Assembly: GCA_963969495.1 (NCBI GenBank)
Contig: OZ018326.1
Coordinates: forward strand, 152,644,306 to 152,708,305
DNA: 64,000 bases
Source: Ceratothoa steindachneri
Lineage: Eukaryota; Arthropoda; Malacostraca; Isopoda; Cymothoidae
Direction of reading: 5' to 3'
The position numbers were made by a program, and so were the translations under genes. How positions within the stretch are numbered: position 1 is the first letter of the stretch; each line of letters begins with the position of its first letter. Positions 42,292 to 54,456 of this stretch are shown in pieces. Under the pieces are notes generated by a model that was not told the DNA's origin, searched no databases, and was given only the letters and a program-made list of their open reading frames with translations.

Positions 42292-43047
42292 ATTCGAGTT
42301 TTGACTTATTAGCCCTTCATTCATTGTTTACCATTCTGATACATGCAATATAAGTACCATTAACTTTATGATGCTTGTGGAATATACAAAACATTGGTGT
42401 TTATCTTTATCATATGTTTACGCCTAAAGAGAATGATAAATTTTAGAGTTTCTATATGTTAAATGCATCATTTTGTGTCAGTTCAACTTCTCAATGTACA
42501 TGGAGATATACAGAAAGCAATTTTTTTCTAGCAATGGCGCTATGCAACCATATATCACCAGTTTCGGCAAAGAAATCGGAGTAAAATGCTACATTCTATC
42601 AGCGACGGCGGTCATATTACATTTTTGAATATCTCAAAAACCTGATGTGCTAAAGAAAGAATAAAGTCAGATTTTAAATCAGAGAGAAAAATGCTATGAT
42701 AAAAGTTTGCTCAGGTCTCTGATTATTAAAAAAAGTTCACATTTGTTGGCCAGTGTAATTTTATTCACTAAGCTTTTGAACTTAGCTAAAGTTCATCATC
42801 AGCTCAACATGAGAAGAATAAATCACTGACAAGGAGACCCATTTTTATATCTTAGATGAACACACAGGGGGTTGGGGTAAACAGATCCTCAACACCAGCA
42901 GGGGGATTGGGAGACTGGAATTTGCAGGTTGGGTACCTGGGAAGGTCATGTGGGCATAGTTTATCAAGGAAAGTTTAAGAAAAAACCTCTACAATGTAAG
43001 TCTCGAGGGGGAGCATAAACAAACTTGGCTGATGCATTTCTCTTGTG
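42292..43047. other. Intron 6, middle: AT-rich sequence with Penelope-like stretch
   Basis: No coding frame. The part 42,740-43,040 contains a hammerhead-like motif on the minus strand (separate entry) and a GGGAGACTGGAATTTGCAGG stretch. I take it as the remnant of a Penelope-like element, weakly. Confidence 0.35.
42774..42802 (-). ncRNA. Decayed hammerhead-ribozyme-like motif (Penelope-like element type)
   Basis: The minus strand has CTGATGA (42,802-42,796), a stem GAACTT/AAGTTC (42,794-42,789 with 42,783-42,778) with a short loop, then AAAA where the hammerhead has GAAA. Penelope-like retroelements are known to carry hammerheads of this layout. One core base is changed, so I expect no activity. 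Confidence 0.45.
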
Positions 43048-46000
43048 CAGACCAGATCTGCACAGAGTGGAGCCTCGATTACGCTACCTGGCGTTTTCGA
43101 ACTCGCTGGCTTCAAATGCTTCCTTGTTATTCGCTTCACTGAATGGCAGCATGTTGGCTAAGGTCAACATGATCCATCAGAGGAGAGCTCTAGCGAGGGT
43201 GATTGGTTGAGCCGAAGGTGACCCGTTTCTTGAACGGGAGTCCTTTGGCAAATGCGTTGAATCCCTCCGAGGTAGCGATGATTAGTGCCTTTCGGACGCT
43301 TGATAGCACGCCTGTGAGTGTGACGCCGCACTCTACCATGAACTTCGTGGAATACTCCATAGATGACATCACCTTAGAGCTGGCTGACCATTGGGCACTC
43401 AAGGTCGAACGTGTGATGAGAAAACAGGGAGGAGCCTCGAGACACACCCCTACACTTTTCGTTACGTTCGACTGTGAGGAGCTCTCGGAGTCGGTGCGTG
43501 CCGGTTGATATCGCTACTGCGTGAAGGCATTCGTGCCACTGCTGCGGAAGTGCTACTACTGTCACAGCTTCGGCCATATTAATCGCTCTTGTAGACTTGC
43601 AAAGTCGTGGTTACCCGAAGTCTCTGTAAGTTGCTCCAAGGCCGCACACAAGAAGTCCAAATTGTGTGTCAATTTTGGAAAGTCGAAGTTATGTGGTGCG
43701 TATCTCCTTGGCAGGAAATCCTGGCCGTTCATGCCAAGGATCAGCTCTTATTTCGCGAGGCTAAGGACTTGGTCCTTGTGTGCCAGGCGCTGCCTGGGAC
43801 GTCATATGCCTCTATGTTAAGAAAGAAACCCTCTGCTCCTGGCCCCTCCAGGCCTACGAGCACGATCGTCTCCCCGCCCATTCGCAACCCTTCTGCGGGT
43901 TCTACCCACCCCGTGCGCTCCCCTGGTAAAGCTAGCGGCACAAAGGATTTACACCCAGCCCCGGATAAAAACGGGGCTCCCCTCCCTTCCCCCAGCGTGA
44001 CCGTTTCAGAGGACAGCACTCATGGAGCCTTGGCTCGTTCGCCTACACCTAGTGGTAGGCTGCGTGGCTCAGAGAGGGTTGATCTTTGAAAGGAGGGTCC
44101 CCCGCCTCCGAAGCCGCAGCGCCCGCCTAAGGTTTCGAGGCAGAGGGAGGAAAAGACTCACATGCCGAGCCCAACCTCCCCCGATAACACCTCGAAGGCG
44201 ACAGCGTATTACTCGGCCAACAGAGCCCTGGAATTTTTCCTCCGGGAAGCGTACGGCTATTACCGTGAGGGTTTTCTCTTCGAAGAGGGCCCCCGCGTCT
44301 CCTCTATGCCAGGTTGAAGGGCATATTCCTTCAATGGAATTGCTGCGGACTCCGAGCCAACTGGGTTGAGCTGCGGAGGCTCGTCTCCTCCCGTTCCCCA
44401 TTAGCTATTTTTTTGCAAGATAAGATGCTGGGCGTGTGCCCCCCTGCCTACCCTCCCTGGGTATAAGGGTTTTGCGACCCCACCACCACGGGACCGGGGC
44501 TGAGCGTAAGAACGCGCGATTCACATCCTGCATGATGTCTCCGTTCTTCTCTTCGCTTTAGATACTTCCTTTCAGGCAGTAGCTGTGCAGCTGCACCTTG
44601 ATAGGAGGTACACTGTTATTTCTGTGTACATTCCACCGTCAGCCGACTTCGACGCAGGGGACTTCCTACTTCTGCACAGTTACCGAGGCCCTTTCTGTTG
44701 CTCGGAGATCTGAACGGTAGACACCTCCCCTGGGTAGACTACTCGATTAATCCCAGGGGTCAAGTCCTTGCCTACCTAATCGAAGAGCTGGAGATTGGTG
44801 TGCTAAATGGGGATGAGTTTACGCATCACTGCCCGAGAACCACTTCATTTTCCTGCCTCAATCTATCTTTGAGCACTCCGGATGCACAGCCTGATTTTAG
44901 GTGGAGGGGTGTTCGATGATCTCCATGGTAGTGATCACTTTCACATTAAAATATTTTATGGGCCACTGCCGCCCGAGAGCCCGCCCAGGTGGTGCTTGGC
45001 GCGGTGGTCCGCATTTCAGGAAATGAGTAATTTCTTAATTTCTTTATCTCAGTCGAAGAGTTTAGGTCGGTTGATGAGTCCGTTGAGTTTTTCTCCGCCA
45101 ACCTCTTGGCCGTGGGCCTAGCTACTATTTCTACAACGTCTTGCCGGTTTGCACGCAGACCACTCCCGCGCTGGTCAGCCGAGTGTGAGACGGCCCCCAA
45201 ACAGAAGCGTTATGCCTACGTGCGCTATAAGCGCCGCCAGAACGACTTCACTGTCGGTGAATTAAGTAGAGCTAGGTATAGGTTCCGGTATATTTGGAAG
45301 CACCCCCGAGCTCTTCTTGGCTAGCATACGTGTCTTCACCTAATGGTAAGACCACTCTAGCCGAGGTGTGGAAGAGAGTTAATAGGATTTGGGGCAAGTT
45401 CTCGCAGGACCCCTTTCCTGTTCTCCAGGAGAATGGGACAGCAATCTCGGACCCCGCGTTCGTGGCGGAATCCTTCGCGACCCCATTCTCTAGCCGAGAT
45501 GATACTCCGCCGGCATTCAATACGCGTCGTTATGTTGCGGAAGGCCTTTGACTGGACTTTACCTCCAGAGGCGGAGAACCTTTCAACGACAGATTTACTT
45601 TGAGTGAGTTGTGTTCCGCTCTCGCTTCGTACACGGACACCGCCCCTGCTCCGGGATGTCCGTACGACATGCTTCGACACTTGGGTAAGCAAGGCATGGC
45701 CTTTCTGTTAGATTTGTTCAACAAGATCTGGGTAGAGGGTATCCTCCCAGACTCCTGCCGAATCGCTACTGTGCTCGCCCTCCGCAAACCGAGGAGAGAT
45801 CACTCTACCCCGGCCAGTTTTCGCCCAATCTCTCTAACTTCCTGCGTGTGCAAGTTGATGGAGAAATTGGAAATGTTAGATCATCCTTTTTTCTGGTCAG
45901 CGGAGGCCATCTGTCTTCTGAACAGTGCGGTTTCTGCAAGTTCCATTCCACGTCGGATGCCCTGCTCCGACTGGAAAAGGCCGTTTGCGAGTCCTTCCTT

Positions 46001-48035
46001 CGTAGACAGCACTACGCTACGGTATTTTTCGATCTGGAGAAGACCTCTGATACCGCATAGCGATACGGTATCATGGAGACTCTCCACACGACGGGGGCGA
46101 GGGGACGCCTCCCAATGTTTATATCTGAATTTTTGCGAGATCGTCAATTCCGCCTTAGTGTGGGTGGGGGGGGGGGGCTCTCCGGCCCAATGGGGCAGGA
46201 AGAGGGTGTCCCGCAGGGAAGTATCCTCAGTGTCACAATCTTTTCCCTGAGCATCAACGGCATCACCTCGGTGCTGCCGGAAGATTTTCTAGCTACGCTC
46301 TACGTGGACGACCTTTCGATCTCTTTTGGCGCGGCCCAGATGCTACCTCTGGAGCGTTGACTCTAACAGGCATTGAACCGCGTCTCTCGCTATGCCGAAG
46401 CGCACAGGCTTCGGTTTTCCTTGGCGAACACTAAGGTGGTGCACTTCTGCCTCCATCCACGGCTCCACCCTCACCCAGACCTTTTTTCAATGGGGTGCAC
46501 CTGGAAGTGGTGGACTCGCACCGTTTCCTTGGTCTTGTATTTGAACGCCGCTTCACCTGGGTTCTTATATTCGCAGCCTTAGGGTCTCTTGTCCCCGCGC
46601 TATAAATATTCTTCGTTCCCTGACGTTCAGCGCTTGGGAGGCTGATAGGAATGCTGCCTTACTTTTTTATCGATCCTTTGTTCGTTCGAAGCTTAACTAC
46701 GGATTCGAGTTTTATAATCCTCAGCTGAGCATGTTTTGTTGAAGGTGGACTCGATCCACCACTCCGGCCTTTGCCTATCGACCGGTGCCTTCCGCACTTC
46801 TTCCCTTGAGAGCCTAATTGTCGATGCTGAGTTGCCACTCGCTCTGCGCCGTGCACAGCGCATTATTCACCTCTACGCACGAGCCCGGCTCTTCCCTCAG
46901 TCGCCAATAGCTCTCGCTGCATTCGCAGCTGATCTCGACGGTGCCTATGCCGCCGAGAGACGAGAGTCATATCCTAAACCCTTCAATTTAGGGCAATAAA
47001 ACTTTCGAAAACTAGGTATAGCTCTCGGGCCGGTGGCGCCCCTGGTTCTGCCCAGGACTCCACCTTGGAGGGTACCACCTTTGACCATTTGTCGCCACGC
47101 CTCTGTTCTCAAAGCTTATACAGCGCCGGGATTATTGCGTTCGGCCCTTTTGCATCATCCTTCGTGTCACGCTGGAACCTTGCCAGTGTATAAGGAGGGC
47201 TCAAAGTCTCAAGAAGGGGCTCAGTTTCCCCGCCGTATTCCCTCTGTTTAAAGTCAGCGGGGCTCTGCCAGTCGCTGCGTCTGTCTTCACGGCCGAGCTT
47301 GTTGGAATACATCGCTCGGTACGAGAGGTTACGCGACGTGCCCGGTTCGGAGACCGGATTGTGATTTATAAAGACTCACAAAGCGCTCTGAGTGCTCTTG
47401 GGGCATTGGAATCTCCGCATCTCCTGGTTCGCGATATCCGTGACGATACGGTTTTGGCGAGCCGGGCGGATGTCAAGATTATCTTCTGATTAGTTGCTGG
47501 ACATTTAGGAATTGCGGTGAATGAGGGCGCCAAAGAGTCTGCGAGGACTAGGCGACCAGAAGAGCGTTTCGCTCTTCACACCGATTACATGGTAGGAATA
47601 CTGGCTGCTCGGCAAAGAAGATTGGAGACGGTCAAGGGGAACCTAAAGTTGCGTGCCATTGCGACGCGACTATTCCCATGGACCTACCCCCCCAATGCCG
47701 AGAAGGCTTCAGGTTGCTTTCTGTCGTCTCCGAATTGGACACGCTCGCGGGACGCACCGCCATTTGATGGAGCGCTCGCCTGCGTCTTATTATAATGACT
47801 GCTTTGTCTCCCAGACTGTTCTGCACATTCTTGTTGAATGTCCCAGTCTGGGTGACCTTCGCTCACGCTACCTGTCCCGGTACCGGGATAAGCGGGGTCG
47901 CTAAAGCTTGCCCCCTTGTACTCTGGACACATTCATGCACGCTGGCTTGTGGACTTTATGACTTTCCGCTTTATTTAACTTTTATTTTTGTTGTTATTTC
48001 TTTGTAGGTCGCACATTCTTGCGCTGGTTCAAGGC
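43048..48035 (+). mobile_element. Family A copy A11: ORF1 C-terminal half to 3' UTR, decayed
   Basis: It begins in ORF1 (GCACAGAGTGGAGCCTCG, 43,060), with a damaged folded part and knuckles at 43,550-43,690. The endonuclease is at about 44,340-45,250 (LGDLNGRHLPWVDYS at 44,701), the RT at about 45,420-46,900 (FFDLEKTSDTA, GVPQGSILSVTIF, YVDDLSISF at 46,300-46,335) and RNase H at 47,180-47,540 with IYKDSQSALSAL, Lys as in A3. The C-terminal CCHC is at 47,790-47,845. Dozens of frameshifts. The 3' UTR is cut at about 48,035 without the hairpin. Confidence 0.88.
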
Positions 48036-48270
48036 AGTGCTAAGAATTCATGGAAATGAGTTACTACCCTAAAAATGCTCTTTTGTACATAACTGCGTTT
48101 CCTAACATCTACAATGTACATGTACACTTTATAGCCATTCTCGTTTATATATGGAATTGATCATGCATTACCTACCATTATTTGGTTTGAAGCTTCTGTA
48201 AATTTTATGATGAAAACCTAAGTATGTGAATCTTTATGGCTACTGCTCTACTTTTATATATATATATAGT

Positions 48271-48304
<34 letters not shown>

Positions 48305-48560
48305 TATATATATATGTATGTATGTATATATTACAATTTTCATTTTCTATTTGTAGACTAAAATATAACTTAAAATGGTGTAATTTCTTTCACTTATGCC
48401 CTAGAGAGCAGTCACCATGTGGGACCCCATTCAATAAAAAGCCCCCAAACCTATCCTACCCCCTGAAAACCCTATGCTCTGGCTCTACCCTTGCTACTGA
48501 CTATTCTTAGTCATCTGTGCTGCAAGGTTGATTGTGTTTTCTCCATATTTGCCCCCAGAG
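48036..48560. other. Intron 6, right end, with TA microsatellite
   Basis: AT-rich. A (TA)n/(TATG)n microsatellite is at 48,254-48,330. The acceptor tract of exon 7 (TTTTCTCCATATTTGCCCCC) closes it. Confidence 0.6.
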
Positions 48561-48732
48561 CGGAATGATCTTCTTTTGCAATGCGCTCATTCTCCTTCCC
48601 TACTCCCTTCAAGCCTGCTTTGAAGACCCACCACATCTCCCAGGCTTTTCCTTTGTTGATAGTCTGGCCCATGGCTTTGAACTGGACCATACAAAATTAT
48701 CCCTTATTATATTAAATGATCGCTTGATTTTT
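48561..48732 (+). CDS. Zinc-finger gene, exon 7 (no finger)
   Basis: One base plus 57 open codons, ending ATT TTT before the donor GTGAGT. The end is convincing: QACFEDPPHLPGFSFVDS, LAHGFELDHTKLSLIILN, DRLIF. The start is less certain. The phase needed by exon 6 (two bases left) fits the second AG of CCCCCAGAG (start 48,561); the first AG would put a stop in the frame. A later acceptor (CTTCAAG, 48,613) is also pyrimidine-rich but has the wrong phase for exon 6. No Cys/His pairs are present. Confidence 0.55.
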
Positions 48733-49202
48733 GTGAGTCTGTTTGATACAAGATAAATGAAATGGATTAAGAAGTTTTATAAGAGTAGGGAAGACTATAT
48801 GTTGGGGATGGATTAGAGATATGTGTTTAAAAGATTTAGCCGAGTGAGTGAAATGGCACCCATGGCTAATACCTTGGTTCTCATTAGTTTGTAAATGACG
48901 TGGATATGCCTTAGTAAGGCCTGTGAAGATACAAGGGAAATTCTTCCTCTTTGTTTCTGTGTAAATTTATGAAAATAAAAAATTAGACATCACAATGAAC
49001 GTGTTATTGATATCCATTAATCTTTTATGCCAGTGGTTACGAGGGTGTAGTGAGGAATAATGTGTGTTTAGCAATGGGTGCAAGTATGGCAAAGGGATAA
49101 GTACTAATGATCTTAAAGAAAAGGCAGAAAAGTTTTTGGAAAGTGGATGTAAAGAAAGTGAAGTTGTGGAATGAACCTTCCACACATTTTCAGTTCTCTT
49201 AG
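48733..49202. other. Intron 7
   Basis: AT-rich, nothing recognised. It ends with CACACATTTTCAGTTCTCTTAG, the acceptor of the longer exon 8. Confidence 0.5.
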
Positions 49203-49298
49203 ATAACTATTTGGGATCCTCAGGGTGGGAAGAGCACAAAAATCTCAAGAATATCGATGGCCTTTTCCGCATTTATGGTAGGTTTCGGTGAGGAGTAG

Positions 49299-49487
49299 CT
49301 AGATGAAAGGATTATCCATTTGGCCCAATCGATTTATGGATTCAACTGTGTCCTCAGGTACTGTCCCTCCTGCTTGTTGAAAGGCTTTGATCGGCAAGAA
49401 TTGGTTGTCCGTCACTTAATTCTTCGCTGTCCAAGAAGATCCCAGGAGCAGATGGAATTTGGAACTATCATCTCCCTTATGGGCAAG
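49299..49487 (+). CDS. Zinc-finger gene, exon 8 (finger 7, C2HC)
   Basis: The shorter form starts after GAGTAG at 49,299 and reads LDERIIHLAQSIYGFNCVLR, then finger 7, YCPSCLLKGFDRQELVVRH followed by LILRC (C-X2-C-X12-H-X4-C), and ends EFGTIISLMGK before the donor GTTTGA, phase 0. The longer form starts at 49,203 after a better acceptor (TTCTCTTAG) and reads ITIWDPQGGKSTKISRIS, MAFSAFMVGFGEE, then TAG at 49,296-49,298. The final G of that TAG is also the acceptor of the short form. Both start in phase 0 and fit exon 7. The donor is weak. Confidence 0.65.
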
Positions 49488-49850
49488 GTTTGACATTTTT
49501 TTTTTCATTTTCACTTCAAAGCTTCACCCACTCTTTTCACATCAATTGGAGATGCTAGTTTTTTTCACACTCTACAGAGATATGCAAGAAGTAAATACAC
49601 ATGTACAGTTTTATGGGATGTTTTCATTCCAAGGAAATTTAAGATATTTAAAGAGGATGAATTGTTGGTCAATCTGAGTGTGGACTGTCCCAAAGACAAA
49701 TTGATAGTATTCTTTGAGGGCCCCCTTTGTTCCATTAACAGAACAATTGTTCAGTTTAAAAGGGTAAAACATTACCGGAGTTACGACCTGGTCATCCTGT
49801 GACTTATGGAAAAATGTCTTTATGCTCGTTGAAGACCCATTGAGAACAGC
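49488..49850. other. Intron 8, left end
   Basis: AT-rich, nothing recognised before the CCTAA repeats. Confidence 0.5.
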
Positions 49851-49871
49851 CCTAACCTAACCTAACCTAAC
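49851..49871. repeat. Interstitial telomere-type repeat (CCTAA)4
   Basis: Four perfect CCTAA units plus C, the complement of TTAGG, the usual arthropod telomere repeat. It abuts the 5' end of copy A12. Confidence 0.85.
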
Positions 49872-51335
49872 AGGCCATCTGTCTTCAGCACAGTGCGGCT
49901 TCCGCAAGTTCCACTCCACGTCGGATGCTCTGCTCCGACTGGAAAATGCCGTCTGCGAGGCCTTCCTTCGTAGACAGCACTACGCCACGTTGTTTTTCGA
50001 TCTGGAGAAGGCCTATGATACCGCATGGCGATACGGTATCATGGACACTCTCCACACGATGGGGGCGAGGGGACGCCTCCCAATGTTTATATCTGAATTT
50101 TTGCGAGATAGTCGATTCCGCATACGGGTAGGGAAAGCCCTTTCCGGCCCATTGGAGCAGGAAGAGGCTGTCGCGCAGGAAAATGTCCTCAGTATCACAC
50201 TTTGCCCTGAGCATCAATGGCATCACCTCGATGTTGCCGGAAGATGTTCTCGCTACGCTCTACGTAGACGACCTTTCTATCTCTTTTGGCGCCGCCCAGA
50301 TGCTAACTTTGGAGCGTCGACTCCAATAGGCATTGAACCGCGACTCTTGTTATGCCGAAGCGCACAGGTTTCATCCACGGCTCCACCCGGACCCAGACTT
50401 GTTTCTAAATAGATTTTGCCTTGAAGTGGTGGACTCGCACAGTTTCCTTGGTCTTGTATTTGACCGATGCATCACCTGGGAGGCTCATATTCGCAGGCTT
50501 AGGGTCTCTTATACCGCGCCATGGATATTCTTCGATCTGTGATCTTCAGCGCCTGGGGCTCGACCACGGATGCGAGTTTTATTCATCCGCAGCCGAGCGT
50601 GTATTGCAGAAGGTGGATTCGATCCACCACACCGGCCTCCGCCTTGCGACCGGTGCCTTCCGCACTTCCCCCATTGAGAGCCTGTTGGTCGCTGCTGGGG
50701 AGATGCCACTCGCTCTGCGCCGCGTGCAGTGCATCACTCGCCTGTACGCGCGAGCCCGGCGCCTCCCTCAGTCGCCAACAGCTCTCACTGCATCCACAGC
50801 TGATCTCGATGGTGCCTATGCCGCCGAGAGACGCCAGTCATACCCTAAGCCCTTTGGGTTTAGGGCCAGGAAACTCCTTCGAGAGGTAGATATAGCTCTC
50901 GGGCCGGTGGCGCCCCTGGTTCTGCCCAGGACGCCACCCTGGAGGGTACCACATTTGGCTATTTGTCGCCACGCCTCTGCTCCCAAAGCTTGTACGGCGC
51001 CGGAAGTATTGCGTTCGACCTTTGGAACCGTGCTAGTGTATACGGAGGGATCCAAGTCCCAAGAGGGAGTCGGTTTCCACGCCGTGTCCCCTCTGTTTGA
51101 AGTCAGCGGGGCTCTGCCAGGCGCTGCGTCTGTCTTCACGGCCGAGCTGGTTACAATACACTGCTCGGTACGGGCGATTACACGACGCGCCCGGTTTGGA
51201 GACTGGATTGTGATTTATAGCGACTCACAAAGCGCCATGAGTGCTCTCGAGTCATTGGAATCTCCGCATCCCCTGGATCGCGATATCTGTGACCACAGTT
51301 TTGGCGAGCCGGACGGACGTCGTGATTAGCCCTAT
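49872..51335 (+). mobile_element. Family A copy A12: RT core to RNase H
   Basis: The 5' end (AGGCCATCTGTCTTCAGC) touches the CCTAA tract. Motif A FFDLEKAYDTAW is at about 49,995, YVDDLSISF at 50,265, the later RT at 50,580-51,000 and RNase H at 51,030-51,290 (VYTEGSKSQEG, where the first Asp has become Glu; IYSDSQSAMSAL). It stops at about 51,335 before WVPGH, with no tail, so it is broken at both ends. Frameshifts occur near 50,150-50,200 and 50,540. Confidence 0.88.
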
Positions 51336-51339
51336 GCAT

Positions 51340-51529
51340 CCCGTGATATTAATATGGTCACCATGCCTGATGATTAAAATACAAAAAAAAACTCTCTCTT
51401 TCCTCTTTAGCAGCGTCAGAGTCGCCCTCGAGTAACTCCAAAGTAGAAAAAGGAGGTACCTCCCCCCCCCCGTGCTTTCTCAGGGAACGCTCCAAACATC
51501 TTTGACCGGAGAGGAGGATTCTATTTCCC
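51340..51529 (+). mobile_element. Family A copy A13, left part: start of ORF1
   Basis: It matches the ORF1 start of A4 and A7 (GGTCACCATGCCTGATGATT, 51,356) through GACCGGAGAGGAGGATT. It is interrupted by an RTE element after ATTTCCC (51,523-51,529) and resumes at 54,457. Confidence 0.75.
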
Positions 51530-54456
51530 ATTTACGCGCCACAGATTGACAAATGAGGGAGAAAACGAGGCTTTCTGGCGAAGACTGGCTGATGAGGGGG
51601 TGATTTGTTGTTCAGCGCTGGAGACCTGAATGGGCATGTTGAAGCCAATAGAATGTATTTGAGGAAGTTTGGGGCATATATGGTCATAGAATGCGAAACA
51701 GAGAGGGCGAGAGGATTCTTGAATTCTGTCAGGCAAGAGATTGTAAGATCATTAATACAATGTTCAAGAAGGATGAGGAAAAGAAGATTATCTACAAGAG
51801 TGGAGGGACAGCAACACGGATTGATTTTGTACTCATGAGGAGATACAGTCATATGGCAGCAAGAAACTGTGAGGTAATCGCAGGATAGGCGTGTTTGTCG
51901 CAGCATAGGCTGCTGGTAGTGGTAATTCATGTGAAAAATATGCAGAGGAGAAAAGAGGTTTAAGGGAAGCCAAAAGATAAAGGAGTAGAAGTTGAAAGAT
52001 GAGGAGAAAAGAAAAGAGAAGAGTTTTTGGAGACCTCCAGGAGGAAGATAGCAGTAATACATGCAGAGGAAAGAGGATGGGAGACATTGAAGAGGAGTGT
52101 GGTGGCAGCAGCAAGAAAGTCTGGAGAGACAACCGGGCACCGCATGTGGAGAGGGAGACATGGTGGTGGAATGGAGCCGTCCAGCAAGTGTTCACTGAAA
52201 ATAAAAGTTTCTAAATTATGGCAGAGGTTGGGAGGGGAGGATCCTAGGAGAGAACACCAGAATAAGAAGAGAGAAGTGGCCAGGACTAAGAGAAAAGCAT
52301 GGGGGGAGTGGAGTGAAGATCTAGTGAGACCGGGTGGAGCAGCAAAGCTGTTTAAGGTAGTAAAGCATATGAGGAAACAGAGGCATGATATAACTGGAGC
52401 AAAGTTCATAAAGGTTGAGGAGGACAACATGCAGGTGGAAGAACAGCAAATAATGGGGAGATGGAGAAGGTATTTTCATTTATTATTGAATGAAACAAAT
52501 GAGTTTAATGTGGAAGAGGGCAATATGGTGAAGGGTCCAATAGAGGACCTATTAAAGGAAGAGGTTGCAACTGCCTTGAAAGCAATGAATAGCAACAAAG
52601 CGCCTGGTCTGGCGTGAATAACAAGGTATATGTTGGAGAGACTGGGAGGAGATGGACTTAATGAACTGACAAGAGTTTTTTGGGAGATAGTGAAGGAGGA
52701 GAGAAGTCCTGAAGACTGGAAGAGTATTTTGACTGTTCCAATTTATAAAGGAAAGGGGAATCTTCTCGGGTGCGAAAAATAAAGAGGAATCAGGCTTCTT
52801 GAACATGGCATGAAAATATTTGATAGGGGGTTGGAGGGAAGATTGAAGAATTTAGTAAAAGTTGATGGCAGACAGTTTGGTTTTGTTGCAAGAAGGTCTA
52901 CTAATGATTCATTAATTTATGAAGCAGATCCAAGGAAACTACCACATTTTCGTCGATTTAGAGAAGGCTTTTGCTAGAGTACCAAGAGGTGATAGTGTGG
53001 GCACTTGGGATTCAGGGAGGGCCAGAGAGGCTCATCATTTGTGTTATGCTCCTATATGAGAAATCACAGTGTTAGGTGAGGACGATGGTAGGCACATCAG
53101 GAGAATTTGACATCACATTTGGTGTTCGTCAGGGCTCAACTTTGAACCCCCTGCTGTTCATCGCTGTTCTGGAGGAGGTGACCAAGGATTGCAGAGGACA
53201 GGGACCGCGGGAGTTGCTGTATGCCGATGACCTTGTGCTCACTGTGAGCTCAAAGGAGGAAGTAATTGACACATACGTGAGGTAGAAGAGGACTAAAGAT
53301 CAACATTAGTAAGACTAAAGCAGGGGTGGGGAAAATTTTGCCCGCAAGCCCAATTTTCATCGCCCCCTGAGTGATATATTTGTGTGCATAAATTTTCAAT
53401 AATGAAATTTAAATAATATTTGTATGTCCAATTTCCGTGGTGGCAGTCAATAAAAATATTGTGTATTAATTTTTTTTTAGATATTAGTGTATTAGTCTAT
53501 CGCACCATATAATAAATTTAAACAACATTTACAAAGATACAAGTCATATTTTATTTATCGCCCGCCGACTTCTTTCATTAGAAATTTTTGCCCATGGCTC
53601 AAAAAAGTTTTCCCACCCCTAGACTAAAGGAATGGTGATGGGGAGAGCCAGGAAGAAGAGTGGAGTATGGGAGGTGGCAATGTTTAACGCGTGGCAAAGT
53701 GGGAGGCAATTCTATTTTTTGTACTCAGTGTGGGAAGTGATGTCATAAAGGTGCTCTGGACTTCAGAGACTCATGGGAGTGAGAAATTTTGTATGCCCTG
53801 GGTGCCGCACAAGACTAAATGAGAATGCCTGGGGTTTCAAGTGAATGGAATGCTGCTGGAGAAAGGCTAGAAGTGGAAGACCAGTTCTGCTACCTCGGAG
53901 ATATACTAGAAAGTGAAGCTGGAGTGGAAAGAGCTGTTCCCGCAAGAATAGCCATTGCCTGGAATAAGTGGAGAGAGGTGTCAGTCAGGATTACTGGTGA
54001 ACCAAGGCGTTTCCTTGAAGAAAAGTTTGGTATATATAGCATGTGTACGAGCAGCTCTATTGTATGATGCTGAAAATTGGCCTTTAACAGAAAGACTGAT
54101 GAGTGTGTTGAGAGGATGTGGTGTGAAGTGGCAGGATCGCTTCGGGAGCTCTGAGGTGGCGGACAGATGTGGACTAGTGGAGTCTGAGCTGCGACTGAGG
54201 AGACTCGGATGGTCTGGTCACGTGGAGAGATCAGGGAAGGATGGCTACCTGAAGGAGGCTATGCATATGCAAGTGGAAGGCAGAAGTCCACCAGGAAGAC
54301 CCAGGAAAACTTGGAGTGACTGTGTTGTGGAAGATATGGGGGGGACTAGGACTTGCGTAGGAAGATGCTCACGACCGAGGTCGGTGGAGAAGAGTCATAC
54401 GACCATCCAATCCTGCAGAAGCGGGAGGACCAAGAGGATGAAAAACGAAGATGCTG
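51530..54456 (+). mobile_element. RTE-clade LINE, decayed, inserted into A13
   Basis: Endonuclease end: GDLNGHVEANRMYLRKFGAY (about 51,620) and KDEEKKIIYKSGGTATRIDF (about 51,765). RT: ALKAMNSNKAPGLA (52,575), then YMLERLGGDGLNELTRVF, QFGFVARRSTNDSLI (about 52,870), GVRQGSTLNPLLFI (53,122) and LLYADDLVLTV (53,214). C-terminal: FCYLGDILESEAGVERAVPA (about 53,885), LRLRRLGWSGHVERSG (about 54,195) and GRSPPGRPRKTWSD. It ends in GAAGATGCTG, like the short 3' repeats of RTE elements. The flanks share ATTTCCC. Frames are broken, and a hAT MITE sits inside it. Confidence 0.85.
53321..53621. mobile_element. hAT-type MITE, 301 bp
   Basis: The left end is CAGGGGTGGGGAAAA; the right end reversed is TAGGGGTGGGAAAAC. 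It is flanked by the 8-bp duplication GACTAAAG (53,313-53,320 and 53,622-53,629). Short inverted ends of this kind with 8-bp duplications are the hAT signature. No coding capacity. Confidence 0.9.

Noticed and set aside
48254..48330. Possible regulatory AT tract
   Set aside because: A simple TA/TATG microsatellite; nothing else supports a role.
49203..49256. Separate small exon ending at ATTTATG|GTAGGT
   Set aside because: It would leave an intron of about 20 nt before the next exon, too short for splicing.
51532..52161. Minus-strand frame of 209 codons with hydrophobic stretches
   Set aside because: Antisense to the purine-rich RTE coding region, whose motifs are on the plus strand.
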